Positions 45,112 to 57,100 of a DNA stretch of 64,000 nt are shown here, piece after piece. A model generated the notes under the pieces. It was not told where the DNA came from and searched no databases. It saw only the letters and a list, made by a program, of their open reading frames with translations. This stretch comes from Xiphophorus maculatus (taxonomy: Eukaryota > Chordata > Actinopteri > Cyprinodontiformes > Poeciliidae). The DNA lies in assembly GCF_002775205.1 (NCBI RefSeq), contig NC_036461.1:16960015-17024014 (forward strand), in the 5' to 3' direction. Both the position numbers and the translations under genes were made by a program. Numbering within the stretch: the stretch's first letter is position 1; the number at the start of each line of letters is the position of its first letter.

Positions 45112-48100
45112 CTGCAAACACGAAACAAACCAGCCGAGTTTACTCCACTATTACGAGACATTAAGGCAGAATACAAAGAAAAATACTGACGTTATATGTT
45201 ATATTTCAAAGGCACCCAGATGGTTTAGTTTCTGATCCAGCTTCATTTACATTAAATATGTTAGAAAAATGAAATAAGTGCATAAACCCGAGCGGTACCT
45301 GGCCAGAGATTTCCAAAAGCTGGAGTCGTTTTCCTCCGTTCCATCACTCAGCAGCTCCTCGTTAAATTTGTCCGGCTTCTTCTGAACCTGAGCAGGAAAA
45401 AAAATCCAAAAGAAAATTATTTTAACATTCAGAAGGTGTTAGTGGATGTAATTTAAGAGAAGGAATCAAGAAACACTCAAATGTTTTATAGGATATTAGC
45501 CATTAGAGTTAGACAAAAATACATTACTGCCAAACATGAAGAAATAAGTTTATTCTCATCCAGTCACATAAGAATATCACAAAGTCAGAAGTAAAGGCTT
45601 CTGTCTCTGAGGCTTGGCCCGAACTGGGCCGCTTAATGGAAAAACTCGACTGTAATCTGAAGCCAAATAAAGTCTTAAACTGGCCCAGATTGGGTGTCTG
45701 AATTAGACTGATTATTACTGTGTTTTTACATGTTTATGGTGATGAATTTTAGGATGTGAAGCTTTTCTGGCTCTTAGCGTTCTGGAGGTATTAAGGCAGG
45801 AACATCTCGTCTCTCTCCAGAGGGAGAAGCTTGGCGGTGGAAAGTGTTAAACACCAACGGAGGAATCAAACCCACTTGACAGATAATAAACTCAGGCTTT
45901 TCTCCTTATGGTAACAACATAAAGGGTGTAAAGGCTGCTCTACATTCACTCAGAAGGACAATAGCAGTGGATCAAGTCAATCTATTTACTGAATGTCAGC
46001 GCAGAGACCATAATTATGTTTTGATAAGTAAAACCTTTGAATTTAAAGCTTTTTGTAACGAGCTACTACTCTGACTCTAGTGGGGCTCTGGGGGCAGGTT
46101 GGTGCCACGCATCAGAGATGAACTGACCTTCACTTTAATGATTCGACTCTTGAAATTGTTCAACACCACAATAATGTCATCCGAGTCCGACGGGGAATCT
46201 GTGCCGTCGTGGCTGCGGACGAAAAACATCAAACTTGTGAGTACGAGACGGCAGACGACTGAATTAAAACATGAACGCCTTTCGGCGATGGGGGAGGAGA
46301 AGCAAAACACGTGATCAGCCTCACCTGTAAACCTTGTAGATTTCATCGGACCGTCCTTTCCTCAGCTTCAGCATCCAGGCGCCGGGGTTGGCTTTGAGCT
46401 GAAAGTAGCCCTGGAAACCAGATCAAAAACCAATTTTAGTAAAATATTACAGCACATCTGAACCTTCCTGACTAAACTTTCTAGGATTTTTAGTCATCTT
46501 TGTTTATTTCAACAATTATTACAGATATTTCTGAAGAAAAAGAAGGAATTGAGGAAGCACTGGAGGAAGCAAAGATACAAGGAAGAATTAAAGTAAGGAC
46601 ACTAGGAAGGAAGGAGGGAGGAAGGAAAGAAGAAAGAGCATAGGAAAAAGGAGGAACATAAGAAGAAAGGAAGAAGAGAAGGAAGGAAGAAAGTAAGGAA
46701 GGAGGAAATGAAGAAAGGAAATAAGGAGGAACATAAGGAAGGAAGAACATAGGAACAAATGACAAAATGAAGAAAGGAAAGGAGGAACATAAGACAGAAG
46801 GAAGGAAACAACGAAATAAATGAGGAAAGAAGGAAATAAGGTACAAAGGAAAGAAGAAAGTAAAGAAGGAAGGAAAAAGGAAAAACATAAAAAAAAAGGA
46901 CAAATAAAAAATTGAAGGAAGGAAGGAAAGCAGGGAGAAAGGAAGGAAGGAAAAAAGGAAGGAATTAAAAAATGGAAAGCGGAAGGAAGGACATAAACTA
47001 GAAAGTGTAGAGAGACGGACGCCATATTTAGACAATGTTAGTGCAAATAAATCCTGAAAACACAAATATTTTTCCATAATTCATACTTTATTAATTATTA
47101 TCCCACCAGGAAAACGCTGAAATAAAACTCCAGACTTCTCCTGACTGCGTGGGAGCGCCAACACGATGAGGATCCTCTTACCAAGTTTGCCATGACGATG
47201 GTATCCACGATGACGGGCTCGGCGGCGGTCCCCAGAGTGAACTGAAGGCCTCGCGGAGGCTGACCCGAACTGACGTCGAAACAGTGGCCCTCCAGCAGCA
47301 GGTGCTCCAGCTCGTACTCGGCCGCCACGATGTTCTCCACCTGCAGCCACAGGGGTGCAGCCAAGCTCAGTTTACAGTGCAGCACGCCCCGGCAACATGC
47401 ATTAGTAATGACTCCAAAGCTGACTGACGATGTTTATTTTATGGAGAGGAGGACTGTTGTTCAAACTCTTAAGCAGAAAGGCAGAAACTTTAAGAAAGGG
47501 AATCCAAGGGGAGGTCACGACCTCTTAGGACAGCAGAGAGCCGTCAGTCGAAAACTTAAGATTCGCCTCAGCTTCATCAAAATGTTTTCCACAGAGTTTG
47601 TCGGGCTTTGTTTGGAACTTCATCTAAAGTTAGATTAAAGTTGTCTGTTTTAAAGTGTGAAAATAAAAAAATAAAAAACAAACCTACAGTTGCAGGGGTA
47701 AACAGAGGAAAATCTGAATTAAAACTACATTTTCCAGCTGAAACCGTCATCACCTCCTCCAGGTAGATGTTATCGAGATCGTAGCGGGTGCGCACAGACT
47801 CCACCATCCAGCTCTCGGGGGTGTTGAGGTTCAGGGTGAAGAGCGGAGACTGAGGCATGTCCAGGAACTTGGCCATGGGTCCCTGGGAGAACGACGCGTC
47901 GGGCTGGAACGCCACCTCCGGCTCCAACACGTAGCGGTAAAAACTGCAGACAATGCACTCCGTCTCAACAAATGCCATTTAATTGTGATTTTACGTAACA
48001 GACAAACACAAAGCAGCTCAAAATTGTACAAAAAGGAAAGAAAGAATATGTGTTCCTTTGATTGAATGAATAACCTTTTATCTAAACCTGAATTACCTCA

Positions 48101-51100
48101 GGTTTTACAGACGTCTGAGCCAAATGTTGGACAAATGTAGCACTTATTGATATCCGATTCAAACGTAAAAACATAAAAAGAAGTCTGTTGTGTTTTTTAC
48201 CTTTTTAGAGGCATATCTGACAGTTTTGCCTGGCAGTTCATGAAAACCCTCAGGTTGACGTTTACGAGCTGCTTCAGAACCTTCAGAGTGAAACACGGAG
48301 ACATGATAGAGGGGAAACAGGTTAGCGACAGGACAGAGGACGGTCGTTAGCTGGACGGACAACGACGGCTCATCCAGTCCAATAACAGAGTCCAAACCTA
48401 CCGATAAAAGAGGAGCCAGTTTCTGTGCGTCTCTCGTTACTGGATCCACCACGGCAACGACATCAAAGTACACGTCTCCCTCCTTGGGACGGATCTTTAC
48501 GGCGCTGCCGACAAATACGAGACCGATGATCGAGTGAAGTAAACAAAAAGATTCTGCTGTTCTCCTCAGAGAACAAATGGATTTCGGTGAATCTATCCCT
48601 TTAAAACAAGCTAAGCGACCCCAATGAAAAACAAAACCTTCAGAAGTTGTAAGTGATGTTGAGCGCTCCAGACGTACCTGTGGCGATCGTCTGAAAAGCC
48701 GTACTCTATCCTGGATTCGCCTTTGGGCTGAGAGGACAGCAGAGCATCCACCTTCATCACAAGGTCGCTGGCCCTGAGAGAGACGCAGCGTTACTTCAGA
48801 CGGAAAGTTCATCTGTGGAAGTTCTTATGGAGCCTGAAAACCTTTGGGAAATAAAATTAAATACCTGTCCTCCTCCATCTCAAACTGCTGGACTTTGCTT
48901 TTGATGCGCTCCCCTGATGTTTTCAGGATGATGTTCTCCAGAAGCAAGAAGTCGTCCTGGTTGAACACCTCGTTCTCCTCCAGCGGCCCGATAATCTGAG
49001 AAGGAACAAGAACGACAAACGGCATGAAAGAAAGAATCTGCAGCCATTACTAACTTTACGCTGCTTTCATTTTAGCACAGGCGTAAAGGTCGGTCAACCG
49101 GGATAAACGACGGATGTACCCTTCCGTTGCTGATGACCGCTCTCTGTCCTTTCTTCAGTTTGAGCACGTCTCGGCAGTAGGCAGCGTGGGAGAGCAGGAA
49201 GTCAAATTTGGGACCCTCATAAGCGCTTTTGAACAACGACAAATCCATTCCCTGAAGGAGGAAAAATGATCAAATAAGAAACTGACACCCCAAAAGTATT
49301 TTGTCAGTAATTCAGATGTAACAGGAGAAACTCAACAACTCACCCCGACGGCAAACTCTCCGACGTCCACGCCCTTCTCCAGGGCCTCTGCCGTTTCCTC
49401 CTTTGACATCTTGGTGATGAAGTTCTTGGCATTATTGGCCGACTGCGTCTGCATGACAGACCAGATCGCTCTGGCAACGCGGCTAGTTTCTGCAGATGGA
49501 TTCGACGACGGGTTGTTGATCATCCCCAGTCGGACGTTGTTGCTGGTTTTCTTATGGAGCAGGCAAGTGAGCAAAGTTTAGTTTTGACATTTATGGTGTG
49601 TGAAAACCCTGACATACCCTTAATTAATGTCACAATGCTATTTCCAATTGTTCCTCATTGTCTTTCTCCAATGAATCAGTGATTTCTTTCTGACTAAAAT
49701 CATCTTCAAAATATTTCGCAGCACATCATAGTTTTATAATCAGATTGTTTTTATAGCATTTCTCACCATGTGTCTGATGGCATCGTAAAGCAGCTGGCGT
49801 CCTGAGGGCTTATCAAAGTCTCCGACTACCCAGAAAGTCACAGGGCGGATGTATCCATCATCTGGGAAGCAAAAAAGATAAATAAATAAAATGCTTTAAA
49901 CCAGTCTAAAATCGATCAAGTTCTTCTAGGAAGAATGGTATGTGGTGCCTTATTTCCTGGCATCACAGGCAAAGATTTATCTGTAGCACAATCTCACACT
50001 GAGAGACGCTACAAACGTCTAGAAGCAGCTCGTCTTCTGACACAAACCGTTTAAACACATAGTTGCATCTCTTCTCAAACTCCCAGTTCCCTTCGGAATT
50101 GATTTTCAAGTTTTACTGTTGACCTACGAAGCGGAAAACAGAAAGGCTGCTGGGTATGCGGCTGACCTCGTGCGCCATCAGGATCCCTTGGATCTACTGA
50201 TTGCTGTTAGCTGCAGGAAGGTCTGGGTTGGTCCGCGGAGATGATCGTGTCTTTGGAGTTGAAGCCTCTAAACCAGGGGTCGGGAACATATGGCTCGCGG
50301 GCCAGGTGTGGCTCTTTTGATAATTGCATCTGGCTCGCAGATAAAACATAAAATATTTAATTTGGATGGATTAAAACAAGTGTTTATCCATCAATCAATT
50401 TTCCACCGCTCACGTCCTGTTCAGGCTTGCTATTGGCTGCAGGAGCAGTCCATTATTTTAATTGGATGATAATAGCCTATGTTGGCTGTTGCTGGGTAAA
50501 CAGGTAAATGCCCCCTTTTGAATCAATCTGCTGGGGCATTAGCTCAAGGCTAACCCTTCGACAAAGAAGATGGCGAAAAGAAAAAAAGACAAGGAGTATC
50601 GTACATTTCAGGACGAATGGACCGAAGAATTTGCCTTTGTGGAGAGAGCAGGTTCTGCGGTGTGTCTAATTTGCAATGACAAAATTGCGTCGATGAAACG
50701 GTTGAATGTAAAGCGGCACTTCGACACACGCCATGCTACCTTTGCATCAAAATACCCAGCAGGAGACAGCAGAAAGAAAGCGTGCCAAGAGCTACTGAGC
50801 AGCACCATGTTTGGATCTACGTGTGCATGTGAGCGGTCATTCTCACATCTTAACAACATCAAGTCCAACATACGGTCACGTTTAACGGATGAAAGCCTCA
50901 ACGCTTGCATGAAGCTTAACCTTACCAAGTACCAACCAGACTACAAAGCCATCAGCAAATTCATGCAGCACCAGAAGTCGCATTAATGGTGAGTATTATA
51001 ACAACATTATTTAAAAGAATAAATTCAGAGGCTTATTATACTCACATTTAGTTGAAGTCAGTCTTAAAATATATTATATGGCTCTCACTGAAATAAATTT

Positions 51101-54100
51101 CCAAATATTTTGCTTTCATGGCTCTCTGAGTCAAAAAGGTTCCCGACCCCTGCTCTAAACTGTGGAACAGCCTGTCCCACATATCAGGCAGGCTTCAGCT
51201 GTCAATGTTTTTAAGCCTCATTTAAAGCCATGTCTTTACTCTCTGGCTTTAGTACAGAATGAAAGTTTAAAGTTTTTCTATTGTTTCTCTCTGTTTCTAT
51301 TGTCTTTTTCCTAAGGAACGTCCCTATACACAGTACTGATCTCTTTCCTAAACTTCATATACCATCAACCTTTGCATGAAAGGGAAATAAGTCTATACAG
51401 CCCAAGGGGAAAAAAATAGCTCAGGAATACTGTTTTTTAAGTTTCCAGAAATTATAATCTACCAAACCAACCTACAAAAGTATAAACCAAAAAGCCTCAT
51501 TTCCACTTATTTTGCAGGGATTTTTAGAAAACCCCCAAAGTAAAAGTACTTCACATAAAAATGGAGCTTCTCTATATTTTTTTGTGTGTGAGATTATGTT
51601 ACTGCATCAAAGGGATAATTAATTTTAAGCCATTTTAAGGATCCTTACTAGAACTATCTACATTTTTTTTCTTTTCAAAGTTAATGGGTGCAGCTTACAT
51701 TCAGGGGGGCTCATAGTCAGGAAATTACAGTACAAAAACATTTTTAACAACTAGCCTCATATATTATTAAAGAAGTTTGTCTTTATTAATTCTTTCTGCT
51801 GCTTTTTGTGACATGAGGCGTCTTGTCTATACAGATCAACTTATAACATCAAAGAGAGACCTCAGTTTATTCTATGTATTAGTAGCTACTCTATAGCAGT
51901 AAGAACCAAACAGCAGAAGACTTATGAATTATATTTTTGCTAGAAATTGTCACTGGACTTTATAAATTCACATGCAGCTACTGCATAAACTGTCATGCAT
52001 TTTTTCTGAGTGTTAGAAGTAAATGTTAGACCGCTGGCACTTGTATAAACACATTTTAATACTCGGGCACAATTTTCACATGCATCATTAGTCACCACTG
52101 TCCTCTGAGAGATGCATTGCAGATGGAGGAGTAATACTGACAGAATGCCAGCATTGTGGTTGACAGAATAAAAGAGCAATTGAGCTAGGAGAGGGAATAA
52201 TGTGGAGAACAAAGGGGATTTTACCATGGCTGTTGGTGGCGGCCATCCCTGATGCAGGGAAAATGTTAACACAGAAATATGGAGTGGAGGAGGACAAGAC
52301 AGCAGAACAAACAGGAGTTTAGGCTTCAAGATGGCTCACTTTTCTTCAGTAGAACAACATATATAAGGTGATAGTTTGTTGCTTTTTGCTCTTACCTTTC
52401 TTAGTCATGTAGTTCATGCTGTTTGCTACAGCCGTGCTCTTCTCCTTTGAGTCCAAAGTGGAGAAACGAGCGTAATCGTCAACAAAGTAGTTGTCTGCAA
52501 AAAGTGGAAAAAAACGGACGGAAAGTCAAAGATGAAAATTGAACATTTTACAAGAACACAAAAAGCAAACAACAACCACCTATTTTGCAGAGAGCAGACT
52601 AAGGATCGTAGATGCTGTAAACTTCCAAAATGAAAAAGAGCTTGAAGAAAACCAAGTCAAAACAGTAGAATTGAACTTGCACATCTTCATGAATAAGTAT
52701 TGAGTTTTAGCTCAAATAGAAAATAATATGGGTCTCCATTAACAAAACGCATGATGTTGTGAGACATTTACTCTTATTTTCCAACATTGTCAATTAAAAG
52801 GTTTTTGTTATTAAAGCATTTTTCATCTAGGGATGGTCAGACGATCATCATAGAACATCAATGTTCTACACTTTGTATTTTACATTTAGTATCCTTAAAG
52901 TGAATCTTCTTCAGAGCAGACAAATCACCAGCATAACATTGCAAGAGATCATTAGCATTATAACCAGGTCCTTAGTGCAATATCCGACTTGCACTTGTAG
53001 AGAAATCTTGCAGAAGTGGTGCATATGTTCAGTATGTATTCCAACTCCAAATCGACGGCATCTTAAATTAGCAAATGCTACAGTATTTGATGCATACAGA
53101 GGTGATGATGGATTGTTTTTTACTTAAAGCAAATCTTCGCAGCCTACTGAAATGCAAAGCAAATACACAATACTACTATAGGATAATAACAGAGGTGGAA
53201 ATTAAAATGTACATTTGGTCTGTATGTGTAACAGTATACCACATGTGTTTACTTCAAGTTCCAATTAAATCTGGCTTATTTTCCCAAAAGTCTTTATTTT
53301 CAGACTAACATGTTTTACCAGGGTAAAATTTATTTAAAATGTTTTTATAATATTGTAGCCGAAGAGTGGAAATTTCAGCAATTTGAAAAAACAACCTGAA
53401 TTTTGCAAGGTTTCATTAGAAATTTTAGCTAACAACAGTCCAAGAACAGCTCTGTACAAGGATGTGAACTTAACATTCACACATTTCATTGATGTTAATA
53501 GTGTCGCAACACAGGTTACATAAATTGCTGTGTCGACGGCATCTTGGGAGAATAGCAATTCTTCTTTTCATATTGCCGTTTGCAGCAGACTTGCAGCAGC
53601 TCAGGTCATTTTTAGAAACCAAACACTGTTTTGTTCAAATTGTTTACCCAGTAATTAGTGCCAATTCCCACCACTGGGTATAACAATGTTGCATTTTATT
53701 GTCAACTCACTCGTATTGGACAAGTCCAGGTAGGTTCTGCTGGTTGACAACACTCTGGAGTTAATGCGAGGAACAACGTTCGGCTGGTTCATGATGAAGT
53801 CGACGACGTCGTGATCTGTGGCCAGCTCACCCTGTGAGAGAGTTTACAAATTGGAGTTAGGATGTGAAAGCTATGAGTTAGTGAGGACATTCTTCACTGC
53901 TGCTGCAGAGCTGACAGTGATGCATCATCTACTTTTCTGCAGACTTTCCAGGCCGAAAGCCACAGCAACAAAACTAACAAACAACGTATCTGCTGCATTT
54001 ATTTAAGTTTTTTCTTCTGGAAGTTTAGGTTTAGAAGAAAATTATGACTAACACCCTGTTGATCAGAACAACTGCTAAATTCAGCTCAGTGCATGTCTGC

Positions 54101-57100
54101 GTCTGAGAATCCCCTTTTAAATAAACACTTGGCTCAGGGGAATGATGGGACAATTTTAAAAGAGGAAATATGACAGATGGTGCTTACACATGCTGCATGC
54201 CAAACACAAAATTTATCTTATGACTAAATCTCCAAAAGAAGTAAAACTTTGGATTTATAAACAACATAAAACCATCTAAAGACTTTCTGACCTTTTTCTT
54301 TTCTTTTCTTTTTAAATAGATTTATTTGATGTCAGTTTAAGCAGAGAGAGAAAAAAGTCTAACATCAAAACACTCACTGTACTGGAATTAAAGATTGGTA
54401 TCGAGCTCCTTTTTGATGAGATTATGTTGAGTTTTACAAACTCAACATAAAAGAAGTAAAAATTAAAAAATTCAGAGCCTTACAAAAATATTAAGAGCTT
54501 TTATCTTCTTTCCCATTTGGTCACATTTTTTAGTCCCATTGTTACAACAACATCATCATGTATTTTGGGGAGATTTTATCCAATATACCAACACAAAGTG
54601 CTACAAACTTGTGAACAAGGAAAATTTCTTATAAAACTTCAAATAGTTTTACACACTAAAATCTAAAAAGTTTGGTTTGTATTTGTAAATACATCCATGC
54701 TGACTATGTAACAACATTATTTAACTGTCCTGCAACTCACCAAGTAGACTGCTCTCTGGTAAAAAGACGTGGTTTCCAGGATTTTTTGCATTGTGATGGT
54801 TTCCAGTTCATCAGGGTCCAGTTGCTCACGCTGGTAAGGGATCCCGTTGTACATCACCACGGGCAACGGGCCCACTCCTGTTTGCTCATAGTACGCCTTC
54901 CCTTCCTGCAGGGAAAAATTTAGTTTGCGCCTCATTAGTGATCTAAAAGCAGAAGTAAAATCCAAATAACATTTGGTAATTTCCATCTTAGTAACCAAGA
55001 CAAAACCAGAATCTGTTTTTATTTAATTACTGCTTTAAATTTAGAGTTTGTTACTATTTTGGTTTAAAAAATTGTTAAAACCAGAGTGAAACAAAATGGA
55101 AATCTGATTGTATTTGCATTAAAATAAAAACAGCAAGGAAGTATATTGCTAATGGCATAAAGTGACAAAAAAAAGTATCAGACCAGAACTAGTAATTTAG
55201 ATTACACATATAATTTCACTGGCTGAGTAATTGAAAATGATTTGGTGTCAAAAGACAGCGTCCGTATTTAGTGAAGCCAAATTCTGTTGCATTTACCTTC
55301 CTGTTGTTGTCGTAGCTCGAATCGGCTCCGAGGACGCTGCTGACCTCCACATAGGGAAATCTCTTCTCCAGCACTTTAACAACATCTCCAACACTTAGCT
55401 TTCCACCAATCGTCACACGGTTAAACATCTACAGACAGCAGGAAGGGCAACAGGATGAGCAGAAGGGAAGAGGAACAGGACACGGTGGTGGTAACATGGC
55501 AACAGGCTCCTGTCCGCAGGCTTTACTTACCGAGACGACGGCTTCGAAAGCGCTGTGACTGTTCACCTCATCAGTGATGTAGTTGTAGGCTCGGACCAGA
55601 GCTACGCCTGCGTCCTGCATGCCGTCTATGTCGTCTTCATCAGACACCACAAATACCAGTCCGATTCTACGTCATAAAATTAAACGCTGAACATTTAACA
55701 TTGAAGGCATGTCCTCCATGAATTATCATTTTTTGGAACAATTAAGAAACAATTTGACCTGTCGAGACCTGGTGAAACTGGATTAAATGAGGTTTACAGT
55801 CTACATTTTTCTTCCTGGCACAAAAACCAACCTGAGTGGGATGTTGTTGGCATAAAACATCTCTGCCACGCTCAGAAGTTCAGCAGCGTTCTCCTGGGTC
55901 GGATCCACAATGATCACCTGCAAAACAAGCAAACCGTTTCTTTTCACCCTGGTTCAGCTTTAAGCAGACTCACTCGAATGCCAATTACCCAACAGTGATC
56001 TTACGAGATTGTGGAAGTTTTTGCGGATTTGCCTGATGACTCCGGGGAAGGTTGGTCTGAGCAGCTCCTGGACATTATAGGGCCATGAGCTGTACCTGTG
56101 GTCCGTCTCCAGGTTGTTAATCCACTGAAACGGGGGAAGCAATTAATTGAGGTAGAAAAAAATTAGCAAAAAGTTGCCAATAAATAAGTCAAAACCAGTG
56201 GCAAACAAATTTGAGGTGAACATTTCCTAGAAAAGGGAAATTTCTTGATCTTACGCAGATGGCAGGGTTGCGAATATCAACGGCGTAATCAGAGTCGGAC
56301 GGCTGGACGTTGAGTTTCAGAATGTCGTGGATGTAGGGCGTCTCGATGAGAAGGGAGCGCAGACCCTCCATAACCCTCGCTTCACTGCGGAGCACGTCCA
56401 GCACACTGAAGGCGACAATTAGAGGTCAGATCAAAGTCATCTGACCAAGAAATACGCCTGTCTCGGCTACTACACAGCTGCTTTCAATTCCAAAATAAAA
56501 GAGTAACTGACATCTGCATGGCTGATTATTGTCACTTCTTCAGATAAACTAAAAAACAACATACAGAGACTTAATTTGATTATTAATAAAACTTGATTTA
56601 ATATGACAGACCAACAAAAAAATAATACGTTTTATATAAATAAAAATACGTTTTGTATAAATAAAAACTAAAGAGTACAAAATGCATATGTATCGAACGG
56701 TTATTACTCCAACACTCCAAAATAAAATCTAAAGGAATGAGAGAAAAGAAGAAAAAGAAACGTATCAGGCAGGTTGGGGATAAAGTAGTGCCAAAACTCT
56801 CCATCCAATCTGAGATTATTACACAGCCGGAGCCGTTAAGCCAAGAAAAACGGACAAACATCTCTGATTCCAGATCAAAATCAGCTTAAATTGCCAGGCT
56901 TGTGGGAAAACATTCGGTTCCACTTTGTTTTCAGCAAAGACATTTTAAATATAAAGAATAAAAAAGGTAAATAAAAATAAAAGTTTTGTAAATATTTGTA
57001 TATGCAATGTTTAGAAAAGAGGTTGAATTATGGAAATATTCATGGTATCGATCTGGGGACTCATTAAGAGTAACTGCCAGGGGGAAGAAGCCGTCTCTGT

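Larger units (their letters stand above)
49862..52395. other. 2.5-kb uggt1 intron hosting a hAT element
   Basis: The intron separates the exons for SMNYMTKK and [13 protein letters not shown]. It contains the hAT element at 50274-51152; the rest is AT-rich and unremarkable. A conserved 7-residue segment of human UGGT1 (around MSSKEIY) is not represented by an exon here. Confidence 0.5.

Noticed and set aside
46490-47077. Minus-strand ORF of 195 codons
   Set aside because: Low-complexity translation of the GGAA tract; no domain and inside an intron.
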